From a virus: a stretch of DNA of 27,551 bases. This document shows positions 1 to 5,621 of the stretch, in pieces (within the stretch, counting starts at the first letter, position 1; each line of letters starts with the position of its first letter). The stretch is from positions 1-27,551 of IMG/VR virus record IMGVR_UViG_3300025030_001838, one strand, 5' to 3'. Made by a program: the position numbers and the translations under genes. Below the pieces are notes generated by a model, which saw only the letters and a program-made list of their open reading frames with translations, was not told where the DNA came from and did no database searches.

Positions 1-434
1 CTATCCCGTGTTACGCGGGCGTAACCGCCGGGGGCGCGTCGTCCGGCGGTGATGGCTGTGATGCATCCCCCGGCGATCAGCGTATAGACATGGTACTGAG
101 AGCAGCAGAACATCCGCTGCAGCTCGGTCGATTTGATCTCTGCCAGCGAGTGCGGGAAGAGCGCGGAGATAGCACACTCTGGCTGGCCCGCACCGGTCCG
201 ATCGCTGAGCCATCCCAGCAGGCTCTCCCGCCAAATGCGGATCTCGCGCCGTTCCGCGCTCGGTGCGCGGATGTCCCACGCCCAGGCGATCTGCCCGCTC
301 TGGACCAGCTCCAGAGCGTCATCCTCGTGGAGATCCCCGAGCGTCATCAGCACCTCTACCGGCACCAGCGGTCGCGCCGCCGGGATGAGCAGGCCGCACT
401 GGCCAAAAGTGAGCTGAGCGGTCATGGTGGTCAT
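1..434 (-). CDS. Helix-turn-helix protein (excisionase/MerR-like HTH), 3' end outside window
   Basis: The reading frame opens at an ATG that overlaps the stop of the previous minus-strand gene (ATGA) and stays open for 144 codons to the window edge, so the C-terminus is missing. The first ~90 residues are unfamiliar. Residues about 93-144 read as a small helix-turn-helix: a helix with KSTELQRMFCCSQYHVYTLI, then a glycine turn and GRRAPGGYARVTRD, the layout of excisionase-type domains (ELA.LLGVS..TVYRLI...GRR...R). I infer DNA binding, possibly in regulation or in recombination directionality. It is the last visible gene of a minus-strand cluster that probably continues leftwards. There is no recognisable ribosome binding site, so it is probably translated by coupling. 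I recall similar proteins in verrucomicrobial prophages but cannot check. Confidence 0.7.
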   Translation of the reverse strand, partial: MTTMTAQLTFGQCGLLIPAARPLVPVEVLMTLGDLHEDDALELVQSGQIAWAWDIRAPSAERREIRIWRESLLGWLSDRTGAGQPECAISALFPHSLAEIKSTELQRMFCCSQYHVYTLIAGGCITAITAGRRAPGGYARVTRD

Positions 435-661
435 GGTTGATGCGTGGGAAGAGAGCCGCCGCCTGTGGCGCATTGGATGCGCGTTTCCTCTTCAGCCTCC
501 TGGCAGCGCTGCAGGAGGGCTATGACATGGTCCACCCATCGGGCTTTGGACCTGTGCGCCTCGGCATCCATGGCGCCCACGAAACGTGCGAAGAGCGAAG
601 CCATATTCCGCTCGGCTTGGGCGCGAGCGAAGATCGCCTCTAGTCGGGCTCGATTGCTCAT
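431..661 (-). CDS. Small helical protein of unknown function (76 aa)
   Basis: The 76-residue frame starts at an ATG that overlaps the stop codon of the upstream gene by one base (TGATG) and ends overlapping the next start (ATGA). It is thus the third link of a tightly coupled four-gene minus-strand cluster. A purine-rich stretch GAGAGGGGA lies about 8 bases before the ATG and is a plausible ribosome binding site. The protein is alanine/arginine/glutamate rich and predicted almost fully helical to residue ~62 (ARLEAIFARAQAERN, HVIALLQRCQEAEEET), with a glycine/proline tail. No domain is recognised. I do not assign a function. The overlaps on both sides are the best evidence that it is real. 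Confidence 0.65.
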   Translation of the reverse strand: MSNRARLEAIFARAQAERNMASLFARFVGAMDAEAHRSKARWVDHVIALLQRCQEAEEETRIQCATGGGSLPTHQP

Positions 662-981
662 CACGCCATCCCCTCTCTGCGCGCGCCCGCGCGGACACCG
701 GTGGGCCGGCGCATCTGCAGATCCTCGCCCCCCATCGTGAGCCAGAGCGCGCAGCCCATGGCCACCAACAGGGTGATACCCTTGCGCCGCCGCCGCGCCT
801 CGATGATGGCCTTGGCTAATTCCGGACGATCCAACGCCAGCCCGCGCACGAAATAATGGCGAATAAATCCGCCCACAGATTGATCCGACTCGAATGCGGC
901 CCGCCCGAGCAGCCGCCGCTCCTCCTCCGACATGTTGACCGGGAAATTGATCATCCCCGGCAAAAGACAATTACTTGGCAT
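661..981 (-). CDS. Small protein with RHH-like N-terminus and one hydrophobic segment (106 aa)
   Basis: The start at 981 is supported by a strong Shine-Dalgarno, GGGAGGAG, five bases before the ATG. The gene overlaps the upstream RHH gene by 11 bases and the next gene by one. Residues ~10-48 (FPVNMSEEERRLLGRAAF, then VGGFIRHYFVRGL) resemble a ribbon-helix-helix fold: a beta-like strand followed by two helices. Residues ~67-86 (KGITLLVAMGCALWLTMGG) form a hydrophobic stretch, preceded by an arginine cluster, that could be a membrane segment. A DNA-binding-like domain tethered to a membrane would be unusual. Equally, the hydrophobic stretch may be a buried helix. The function is unknown. Confidence 0.7.
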   Translation of the reverse strand: MPSNCLLPGMINFPVNMSEEERRLLGRAAFESDQSVGGFIRHYFVRGLALDRPELAKAIIEARRRRKGITLLVAMGCALWLTMGGEDLQMRRPTGVRAGARREGMA

Positions 982-1123
982 GTTTCTCCTCCCGTTCTGC
1001 TAACCACATTCGGACCGCGTCTTCGGCTACCTGCCACAACTTGCGTTGCTGGCGCGCCGCGGCTGCTTTGAGCCGGGCGTGCAGCCGACTGTCCTTGATG
1101 ACCAGCAAATTTTGTTTACTCAT
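971..1123 (-). CDS. Ribbon-helix-helix (CopG/Arc-type) small DNA-binding protein (50 aa)
   Basis: This 50-residue protein starts MSKQNLLVIKDSRLHARLKA and continues through AAARQQRKLWQVAEDAVRMW, the strand-helix-turn-helix pattern of CopG/Arc/MetJ repressors. Such proteins dimerise and bind short operators through the paired beta strands. It is the first gene of the minus-strand cluster, just downstream of the promoter at 1143-1170, and TAAG boxes lie in and beside that promoter, so autoregulation is a natural inference. The frame is open upstream for about 100 more codons in low-quality sequence that crosses the promoter. I chose the ATG at 1123 because the RHH similarity begins there. An in-frame ATG at 1147 overlaps the -10 box and is unlikely. 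Confidence 0.75.
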   Translation of the reverse strand: MSKQNLLVIKDSRLHARLKAAAARQQRKLWQVAEDAVRMWLAEREEKHAK

Positions 1124-1126
1124 TAA

Positions 1127-1222
1127 CACTAAGTTAACCGCAATCATAGTGAGTCTTACTAAGGCGTCAACACGAAAATAAAAAAATATATTTTCAGGGA
1201 GAAATTTGCTAAGGTTTAACCG
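1127..1222. promoter_or_regulatory. Divergent control region with three TAAG boxes (candidate operators)
   Basis: Three related boxes lie between the two divergent ribbon-helix-helix genes. CACTAAGTTAACCG (1127-1140) sits just upstream of the minus-strand start. CTTACTAAGGCG (1155-1166) sits inside the minus-strand promoter. GCTAAGGTTTAACCG (1208-1222) abuts the plus-strand ATG. The outer two are direct repeats of CTAAG(G)TTnAACCG. Short repeated boxes at both start codons fit a ribbon-helix-helix regulator controlling both directions. The region is AT-rich, with a TATATT at 1187-1192 but no good -35 for the plus strand. Confidence 0.45.
1143..1170 (-). promoter_or_regulatory. Sigma70-type promoter for the minus-strand cluster
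   Basis: On the minus strand, TTGACG (complement of 1165-1170) is followed by a 16-base spacer and TATGAT (complement of 1143-1148). Each box matches the consensus at five of six positions. Transcription would start about 12-14 bases before the ATG at 1123. The spacer contains CCTTAGTAAG, a near palindrome that could be an operator. This is the clearest promoter I found in the window. Confidence 0.7.
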
Positions 1223-1669
1223 ATGGGAAGAATTGGCGGCAAAACTGAAAATCTGACACTGAACCGGCTCCGCGATGAGGTGGAGGTGATTCGGGAAATT
1301 GTCCGTGGCAAAAAAACTGTCAGCACATTCGTGTGGGAAACGTTTATGGCGGGACTCCGGTTTACCCACCCCGAAGCTGTGCAGAGGATCGAGCGGTACC
1401 GTATCGAGTATGACCTTGAAAAACGGCACGAGAGGATCCGTATGCAGGCTGAAAAGAAGGGCGCTTCATATGCCAGCCCTAACTTAGGGGCGGCTTTTCC
1501 GGGTGGTACAGCGGGGGAGGGCAGTCAGATTTCTCCAATCGAAGAAAGAGCGAGGACAGCCGCAGCTGCTTTGCCCATTGCTCAAAAATACAGGCCAAAA
1601 GCTCCCGCTCATCCGCATTCATCGGGGCAGCGACCGACTCCAAAGCAGCATCAAAAACGATCTTCATAA
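1223..1669 (+). CDS. Small RHH-like protein, C-terminal part doubtful (148 aa)
   Basis: The gene opens the plus-strand block, with AAGG eight bases before the ATG. Residues ~10-50 (LTLNRLRDEVEVIREIV, then VSTFVWETFMAGLRF) have a strand followed by two helices and resemble the ribbon-helix-helix fold. Residues ~55-80 are a highly charged helix. From about residue 84 the sequence becomes rich in A/P/S/Q and looks like the shadow of an open frame on the other strand (1479-1667), which reads better as protein. Either the gene really has a disordered tail, or a sequence change has removed an earlier stop. The function is probably DNA binding or regulation, by inference only. Confidence 0.55.
   Translation: MGRIGGKTENLTLNRLRDEVEVIREIVRGKKTVSTFVWETFMAGLRFTHPEAVQRIERYRIEYDLEKRHERIRMQAEKKGASYASPNLGAAFPGGTAGEGSQISPIEERARTAAAALPIAQKYRPKAPAHPHSSGQRPTPKQHQKRSS
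1479..1667 (-). CDS. Possible antisense gene inside the 3' half of 1223-1669 (62 aa)
   Basis: This frame gives a balanced 62-residue protein, MKIVFDAALESVAAPMNADE..., with an amphipathic helix (RELLACIFEQWAKQLRLSSL) and codon choices more like the rest of the window than the plus strand here. No ribosome binding site is evident at 1667. It would be divergent from the gene at 1740, with the palindrome at 1711-1724 between them, an arrangement that makes sense for a regulated gene pair. The two strands cannot easily both be under strong coding selection over 190 bases, so one of the two calls is probably wrong. No family is recognised. Confidence 0.33.
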   Translation of the reverse strand: MKIVFDAALESVAAPMNADERELLACIFEQWAKQLRLSSLFLRLEKSDCPPPLYHPEKPPLS

Positions 1670-1710
1670 AGCAAGAACACTTGAATATCAAAGGATTGCA
1701 TTTAAGCACT

Positions 1711-1724
1711 TTGACCTGCGTCAA
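1711..1724. promoter_or_regulatory. TTGAC-N4-GTCAA palindrome (CRP/FNR-type operator shape)
   Basis: TTGACCTGCGTCAA is a 5-4-5 inverted repeat sitting 15 bases before the ATG at 1740. The half-site and spacing are those of CRP/FNR-superfamily sites (TTGAT-N4-ATCAA), so a host regulator of that family could bind here. It also lies between the gene at 1740 and the possible divergent gene starting at 1667. A chance palindrome is not excluded. Confidence 0.35.
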
Positions 1725-1739
1725 GCATAGGAAAACCTC

Positions 1740-2438
1740 ATGGACAAACGGCGAAGATTATTAACGATCATCGCATCGCTAAGCGCGATCATCTGCTCGT
1801 TTGGGGGGCAATTATTTTGGACCGCCCCCGATCCCCGGATTGGCCTAACACACATGATCATTTCCCATCCGCCAGGCAACAAACCCGACTTGGTTTTTGC
1901 CCGCGCCAGCCCCCCAAGCAATTTTGTGGGCGTGGCTCGTTGGCAATTCACGACGAATTTCAACCGATGGATTGATGCCGATCATCGGGTGATCTTTGCC
2001 GCGAAAGCCAATGCAACGGTCTCTCTGCGATTGCCGAACTCATCCGTACCGACCACTCTCTTCGCCAATGAATTTTTTCGGGTCATTTGGGATCGTCGCA
2101 CGCTTGCCATGGCAACAAACTGGAACATTATTGGTGTCGCTGGAAATCGGATATGGGAATGCACTCCACAGGTGTTTGTGATAGGAGATGACGTTGCCGC
2201 ACTGCTCAAGGTGCGGGTAGTTGTGAAGCCAGTGCAGTTGGCTGATAATCCTCCCACATTTGAGGACACGAATGGGCGATTGGCTATCGAAATCGATAAC
2301 AGTCAGGTAAAAACTGAGCGGATGCATCTCGGCGCACCGGGATATCTTATTGAAAGAAATTACGAATTTGTTTTGGCACCCTCATATCACAAAACCCAAT
2401 TCATTGTGGTGCGTGCTGAATTTTACGAGGATTTATGA
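1740..2438 (+). CDS. Exported or membrane-anchored protein of unknown function (232 aa)
   Basis: The protein starts MDKRRRLLTIIASLSAIICS: a basic N-region followed by a hydrophobic stretch to about residue 22, which would be a signal peptide or a single membrane anchor. The remaining ~205 residues look like a globular, mostly beta-strand domain (for example ARWQFTTNFNRWIDADH and ATVSLRLPNSSVPTTLF). I recognise no catalytic motif and no family. AGGA lies eight bases before the ATG. The gene is noticeably less GC-rich than its neighbours, which suggests separate acquisition. It overlaps the next gene (ATGA) and is probably co-transcribed with it up to the terminator at 3014. The position fits an accessory or lysogenic-conversion gene. 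Confidence 0.7.
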   Translation: MDKRRRLLTIIASLSAIICSFGGQLFWTAPDPRIGLTHMIISHPPGNKPDLVFARASPPSNFVGVARWQFTTNFNRWIDADHRVIFAAKANATVSLRLPNSSVPTTLFANEFFRVIWDRRTLAMATNWNIIGVAGNRIWECTPQVFVIGDDVAALLKVRVVVKPVQLADNPPTFEDTNGRLAIEIDNSQVKTERMHLGAPGYLIERNYEFVLAPSYHKTQFIVVRAEFYEDL

Positions 2439-2905
2439 AATGCCGATGCAACAATTGTCCGGCGGAGATTGAGTTCGAGCAGGGGCGGGCGGGTGAGACC
2501 GTAGCTTGCCCCGAGTGTGGTATGGACACCGTTCTTTATGTGCCATCCGGCGTCGGGGGTGGTGTTGTGCGTCGAAACCAATCGACATCGGTTCCACCGG
2601 TAGTGCTGCCAGAGGTCCTTTCTCCCGCACCCGTCGCGTCGGCGCGCACACTCGTCCTGGAGGTGATCCAGCCCGGAGGCTCAGCGCGGATCGAGCGCGC
2701 TCGGCGTACGAACCTGGGCGGCCTGGCCATCGAAGTGCTCGGGCTGTGTCTGCTGCTGTTCTGGCCGCTGGGCACGCTCGTCGGACTGATCCTCTTGGTT
2801 GCCGGGCACCAGGCGAGCAAAGCCTGGCGCTGCGGCGCCTGCCGTAATTTTGTGGCGGACAGCAAGGTGCGGATCTGCGCATCCTGCCGCGCCCACTTGC
2901 GCTGA
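2435..2905 (+). CDS. Two-ended zinc-ribbon membrane protein (156 aa)
   Basis: A zinc ribbon at the N-terminus (MKCRCNNCPAEIEFEQ, then CPECGMDT) uses a CxxC pair and a second CPEC pair. A second ribbon at the C-terminus uses CGACRNF and CASC. Between them lie a proline-rich linker (~45-65) and a hydrophobic hairpin at ~95-128 (GLAIEVLGLCLLLFWPLGTL, then VGLILLVAGHQ), so both ribbons should face the same side of the membrane. GAGG stands seven bases before the ATG, and the start overlaps the previous stop (ATGA). N-terminal ribbons of this type with CPxCGMDT are, as I remember, common in Verrucomicrobiota. The function is unknown; zinc-dependent protein contacts at the membrane are an inference. 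Confidence 0.75.
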   Translation: MKCRCNNCPAEIEFEQGRAGETVACPECGMDTVLYVPSGVGGGVVRRNQSTSVPPVVLPEVLSPAPVASARTLVLEVIQPGGSARIERARRTNLGGLAIEVLGLCLLLFWPLGTLVGLILLVAGHQASKAWRCGACRNFVADSKVRICASCRAHLR

Positions 2906-3306
2906 TGTCCGATTGAGGATGGATGCGGATCAGGCGCGGTTGTTCTGCGGGCAATGGCCCGACGGGCCGCAGCCGGACTGATCGTCGAGATCAGCCCCTT
3001 ACAAATGCGTTTCACCCCGCCTAACCGCGGGGTTTTTTGTTGCCCTTCGGTCTTAGTCTCAGCCCATGTTTTTCTTCGTGCGGCGTATTTTGCGGGCCAC
3101 TGCGATTTCTCCCGCGGCGGGCTATTCACAGCCGGGGGGGCGCGCATACTGCGCGCGTGATGCGGACAGTAATATTCATCTTAGATCGTGCCGGCGGCTC
3201 GCGTCCGCCTTCGGTGCCTGGAGCCTCCTCCTGCTCCAGAAGTGTCCAAATCACACGGCCCGAGTCCGCCGGCTTCCTTTCCGAACCAAAAGCTCGAAAC
3301 AAAAAC
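2906..3306. other. 401-base gap without a convincing gene
   Basis: The gap holds the intrinsic terminator at 3014-3038. A GCGCGC-ATACT-GCGCGC hairpin lies at 3140-3156. At 3069-3097 there is a stretch resembling a decayed copy of the TTTCGTG...TTTCGCGGGCC repeat family found elsewhere in the window. A 20-codon frame at 2919-2981 is too weak to call. A promoter for the late genes that follow would be expected between 3040 and 3306, but I see no pair of boxes good enough to mark. TAATAT at 3171-3176 is the only -10-like hexamer of note. Confidence 0.5.
3014..3038 (+). terminator. Intrinsic terminator after the zinc-ribbon gene
   Basis: ACCCCGC (3014-3020) pairs with GCGGGGT (3027-3033) around a six-base loop and is followed by TTTTT, the classic stem plus U-run. 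It lies 109 bases after the stop at 2905 and separates the 1223-2905 block from the late genes. Confidence 0.85.
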
Positions 3307-3672
3307 ATGAAATATCTCCGCGCAATACTCTTTCTCACGCTGTGCTGCCTGCCGGCTCTCGCTGCCGGCACGAACGATGTGGTCAGCCCTGGCGCGGCTA
3401 CCCCGCCCGCTGCGGGGCAACTGAGCCTCTGGCAGATGGCGATTGTGGTTTTGGTGCCGGCCATTATCGCCGGGGTGAAGCTACTCTTGCCGCGTCTGCC
3501 GCGATGGGTGCTGCCGCTCCTGGCGCCGCTCATCGGTGTGGCGCTGGACCAACTGGGCAGGATGACGCTCGGGACCGACAGTAATGGGTGGCTGGCGATG
3601 GTGTTGGGTGGAGCGGGAACGGGGTTGCGGGAGATTGGTGACCAGCTCAAGAAAATAAAACCGGCGCCCTAA
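3307..3672 (+). CDS. Holin-like membrane protein with signal sequence (121 aa)
   Basis: The N-terminus MKYLRAILFLTLCCLPALAA is a good Sec signal, with cleavage expected after ALAA. Two or three hydrophobic helices follow: ~42-60 (WQMAIVVLVPAIIAGVKLLL), ~66-84 (WVLPLLAPLIGVALDQLG) and a weaker one near 95-105. A basic C-terminal end (QLKKIKPAP) follows. Size, helix count and charged tail fit phage holins, and the next genes look like spanins, so I place it in a lysis cassette. A cleavable signal on a holin is unusual but has parallels in phages that use signal-arrest-release or Sec-dependent lysis proteins. The ATG at 3307 is chosen because the signal peptide starts there. There is no Shine-Dalgarno. 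Confidence 0.6.
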   Translation: MKYLRAILFLTLCCLPALAAGTNDVVSPGAATPPAAGQLSLWQMAIVVLVPAIIAGVKLLLPRLPRWVLPLLAPLIGVALDQLGRMTLGTDSNGWLAMVLGGAGTGLREIGDQLKKIKPAP

Positions 3673-3681
3673 CATGAAAAT

Positions 3682-3993
3682 ATGGCCACAACAATCCTCG
3701 CCGTCCTGGCCGCATTGCTCGGGCTCCTCGGCTGGTGGCTCAAGCGACAATATAGCCCGACTGCCACCGAGCGCGCACGGGATGCGGATGCGCGGCTGGA
3801 GCGTGACCTTGTATCGCTCATTCACGAAATTGCTGAGCGGCGCAGGCGCGCCGATCATGCTGGCGCCGATGCTCTGCGTCGGCGGCTGCTCGATCATCAG
3901 ACCGGACGGCCCGGCGCCCTCGGTCCACCAGGGGCCAATGGGCAACGCGATCCTCGCGACTCTCCCGGCGGGAACAATGATTCGGCTCGATGA
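3682..3993 (+). CDS. Candidate inner-membrane spanin (Rz-like), 103 aa
   Basis: One N-terminal membrane helix (residues ~4-20, TILAVLAALLGLLGWWL) is followed by a long charged helix to about residue 72 (ERARDADARLERDLVSLIHE, then IAERRRRADHAGADALRRR), likely a coiled coil. That is the Rz (i-spanin) plan: anchored in the inner membrane, periplasmic coiled coil, acting in outer-membrane disruption at the end of lysis. The last ~30 residues are glycine/proline rich where the gene shares DNA with the out-of-frame lipoprotein at 3782-4297. It starts nine bases after the holin-like gene. No sequence-level similarity to a named Rz is claimed. An alternative is an unrelated small anchored coiled-coil protein. 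Confidence 0.55.
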   Translation: MATTILAVLAALLGLLGWWLKRQYSPTATERARDADARLERDLVSLIHEIAERRRRADHAGADALRRRLLDHQTGRPGALGPPGANGQRDPRDSPGGNNDSAR

Positions 3994-4297
3994 TCCGGCC
4001 AGGCAGGCCCAGATGCGAGCATTGTTCGTGAACGAGGTTGCACAGCAGGCAGACAGCGGCAATGGCGAGATGACACTTCGGGTCGAACTCCTGATTTGCA
4101 CTCCGGCTTACATCGCGGAGCGGGACGCAGCGGAGTTGCGACTCTGGCATCAGATCCAGCGCCTCAGCCCCAGCGGCACGAATGACATGACCATTCCGCA
4201 ATCGGAACTCCGCAGTCCACAATCATACGACTGGCGCCCGCCACCGGGTTGGCCCAAGCCCGGAGAATTGCCCGCGGCTGAATTACTGATCCACTGA
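3782..4297 (+). CDS. Candidate outer-membrane spanin (Rz1-like lipoprotein), embedded start, 171 aa
   Basis: This frame is +1 relative to the gene at 3682 and overlaps its last 212 bases. From the ATG at 3782 the protein has a basic N-region (MRMRGWSVTLYRSFTK), a hydrophobic core and the lipobox VGGC with the lipidated cysteine at residue 36, followed by a proline/glycine-rich stretch (IIRPDGPAPSVHQGPMG). This matches an outer-membrane lipoprotein whose gene starts inside the i-spanin gene, as Rz1 does in Rz. At about 135 residues after cleavage it is longer than Rz1, within the range I know for separate o-spanins. The frame is open back to 3674, but those earlier codons would place the lipobox too deep. 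Confidence 0.55.
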   Translation: MRMRGWSVTLYRSFTKLLSGAGAPIMLAPMLCVGGCSIIRPDGPAPSVHQGPMGNAILATLPAGTMIRLDDPARQAQMRALFVNEVAQQADSGNGEMTLRVELLICTPAYIAERDAAELRLWHQIQRLSPSGTNDMTIPQSELRSPQSYDWRPPPGWPKPGELPAAELLIH

Positions 4298-4299
4298 CT

Positions 4300-4446
4300 A
4301 TGCTCTGGCTCTCCTTACTCACCATCCTCACTCACCTGGTCGCGCTCGGGATCGGGGTGCTGTTTGGTGTGCGGATAACGAACAAATCGTGGCAGGAGGA
4401 GACAGCCACCAGGCCGAGCAGTGTGATTCCATTTCCAAAACAATGA
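4300..4446 (+). CDS. Very small single-pass membrane protein (48 aa)
   Basis: The protein begins MLWLSLLTILTHLVALGIGV and its hydrophobic run continues to about residue 25, then turns polar and ends SSVIPFPKQ. It starts two bases after the lipoprotein gene stops and overlaps the next start (ATGA), so it is embedded in the cassette. One membrane segment is clear. It could be a holin partner or antiholin by position, but nothing in the sequence proves this. No Shine-Dalgarno is visible. Confidence 0.55.
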   Translation: MLWLSLLTILTHLVALGIGVLFGVRITNKSWQEETATRPSSVIPFPKQ

Positions 4447-4724
4447 ATCCAGATCCTGTCATCAGTTGGAACGTCGTTTTGACGATCGGGCTGCTGCTCA
4501 ACATCACGCTGGCGGGCGTGAGTCTGATAAGATCGAAACAGAGCCAGAGGCGGGAAGTATCTTTCGCGGACACGTACGCGTCGCGCGAGGAAATGTCCGA
4601 GATCAAAACGGAGGTCAGGAATCTCCGGATGGAATTCAAGGGGGATGTCAGAGGTGTCCACTGCCGGATTGACGAGGTGCTGGCCGCCGTGTCGCGGCTG
4701 GAAGGGGAGATCAAACATATATGA
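4443..4724 (+). CDS. Small membrane-anchored coiled-coil protein (93 aa)
   Basis: Residues ~7-28 (ISWNVVLTIGLLLNITLAGV) form one membrane helix. Residues ~45-93 are a heptad-patterned charged helix (EEMSEIKTEVRNLRMEF, then VLAAVSRLEGEIKH) expected to be a coiled coil. The start overlaps the previous stop (ATGA). Small anchored coiled-coil proteins of this kind occur beside holins in many phages (the hemolysin XhlA type has the reverse order), so a lysis-accessory role is plausible. It is the last membrane protein before the packaging genes. Confidence 0.6.
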   Translation: MNPDPVISWNVVLTIGLLLNITLAGVSLIRSKQSQRREVSFADTYASREEMSEIKTEVRNLRMEFKGDVRGVHCRIDEVLAAVSRLEGEIKHI

Positions 4725-4736
4725 ACACTGAAATGC

Positions 4737-4785
4737 ATTCCGCATTCCGCATTGCGCATTCCGCATTCCGCATTGCGCATTCCGC
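4737..4785 (+). repeat. Heptanucleotide repeat ATTCCGC/ATTGCGC, seven copies
   Basis: Seven heptamers run in the order ATTCCGC, ATTCCGC, ATTGCGC, then the same three again, then ATTCCGC. This gives a 21-base higher-order period. A degenerate eighth unit ends on the A of the ATG at 4792. The reverse complement of the same family lies at 14735-14764. The array fills the whole gap between the membrane protein and the winged-helix gene. I recall this repeat (read as NAECGMR in protein) from many verrucomicrobial genomes. Confidence 0.85.
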
Positions 4786-4791
4786 ATTGGC

Positions 4792-5037
4792 ATGAACCTC
4801 GACCCCGCCAAACGCCTGGCACTCCGCGCGCTCTCGCGCATGGGGGATCAGCCAATGCCCGCGGATGCGCTCCGCGATTCCATCCGGATCATACATCCGC
4901 AACTCACCGCTGGGGATGCGGATCGAGCCGTGCGCGACCTGGAGGCGGATGGCTACATCGCCGGCACCCATGTGGACCTGGTGGGCATCCTCTGGAGTCT
5001 CACGCCCAAGGGCGCGAGCAAAGCCAATCAATTATGA
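4792..5037 (+). CDS. Winged-helix protein before the terminase genes (81 aa)
   Basis: The sequence from residue 5 to 78 (KRLALRALSRMGDQPMPADA, then DRAVRDLEADGYIAGTHVDL, ending WSLTPKGASKANQL) has the helix-helix-helix-wing pattern of small winged-helix domains, including a typical RDLEADGYI recognition helix and a TPKG wing. It lies directly before the small terminase. In Mu-like phages this slot holds small proteins of the gp25-gp26 region, so a role in packaging or late control is possible. The ATG is chosen because the homology-like pattern starts at once. It abuts the heptamer array and has no Shine-Dalgarno. Confidence 0.65.
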   Translation: MNLDPAKRLALRALSRMGDQPMPADALRDSIRIIHPQLTAGDADRAVRDLEADGYIAGTHVDLVGILWSLTPKGASKANQL

Positions 5038-5057
5038 GGATCTGCACTCCCAAATGA

Positions 5058-5621
5058 ATGAAGACACGGCCCAGCAAGCTCGATCAATTCACCGACCGAA
5101 TCGAGGAATGGTTTGGGGCGGAAAAGATCACGATCGCCGCTGCGCGCGATCGGCTAGCGGGCTTGGGCTGTCACGTCTCCTCGGGTCGGCTCTCGCAGTG
5201 GTGGTCTGCGCGGCAGCAACGAGCGATGGAGGATCAATTGCTGGCGCGAGTGGCCAGTGGCGCGCAACTGAGCCGCGAGATCGAGTCCAGGTTCGCACGC
5301 AATGCGCCGCCGGAAGTCAGCACGATCATCCAGCTGCTCCAGACCATCATCCTCCAGCTTGGGGTCCAGGGCACAAGCGACGAGCGGCTATTGCTCATCG
5401 CAAGCAATCTTCTCAGGCCCGTCATGGAGTGGCAAAAGCTGGAGCAGAGCAAAGCCGAATTTGGTTTGGCCAAGGAACGGTTCCAGCGCGAGACATGCGA
5501 GCTGTTCGTCCAATGGGCCGAGGATCAGCAGGCCAAAGATATTTTGAGCGCGGGCAACAAATCGAACGAGGAAAAGATCGCGGCGGTCTACCAGCTCATG
5601 TTTGGGGGACAGAAGAAATGA
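5058..5621 (+). CDS. Small terminase subunit, Mu gp27/DUF3486-like (187 aa)
   Basis: The N-terminal ~50 residues (KLDQFTDRIEEWFGAEKITI, then LGCHVSSGRLSQWWSAR) look like a helix-turn-helix with the recognition helix near SSGRLSQWW. A long helical region follows (~60-160), as in DUF3486 proteins, and the C-terminus is basic. Its position directly before the large terminase, with an ATGA overlap, is that of Mu gene 27. The role expected from the family is recognition of phage DNA and recruitment to the large subunit for packaging. The match to DUF3486 is by layout and position rather than by strong sequence motifs. Confidence 0.7.
   Translation: MKTRPSKLDQFTDRIEEWFGAEKITIAAARDRLAGLGCHVSSGRLSQWWSARQQRAMEDQLLARVASGAQLSREIESRFARNAPPEVSTIIQLLQTIILQLGVQGTSDERLLLIASNLLRPVMEWQKLEQSKAEFGLAKERFQRETCELFVQWAEDQQAKDILSAGNKSNEEKIAAVYQLMFGGQKK

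Noticed and set aside
2919-2981. 20-codon frame after the zinc-ribbon gene
   Set aside because: GAGG lies directly against the ATG, the peptide has no recognisable feature, and it lies in a gap ending in a terminator.
3674-3781. Earlier start for the lipoprotein gene at 3674
   Set aside because: It would put the lipobox at residue 72, too deep for a lipoprotein signal; 3782 gives a normal signal.
4737-4785. CRISPR-like appearance of the heptamer array
   Set aside because: Units are 7 bases without spacers, so this is a simple tandem repeat, not a CRISPR array.
4865-5617. In-frame upstream extension of the large terminase over the winged-helix and small terminase genes
   Set aside because: The extension reads through two better-supported genes in another frame, and the terminase start at 5618 overlaps the small terminase stop as expected.
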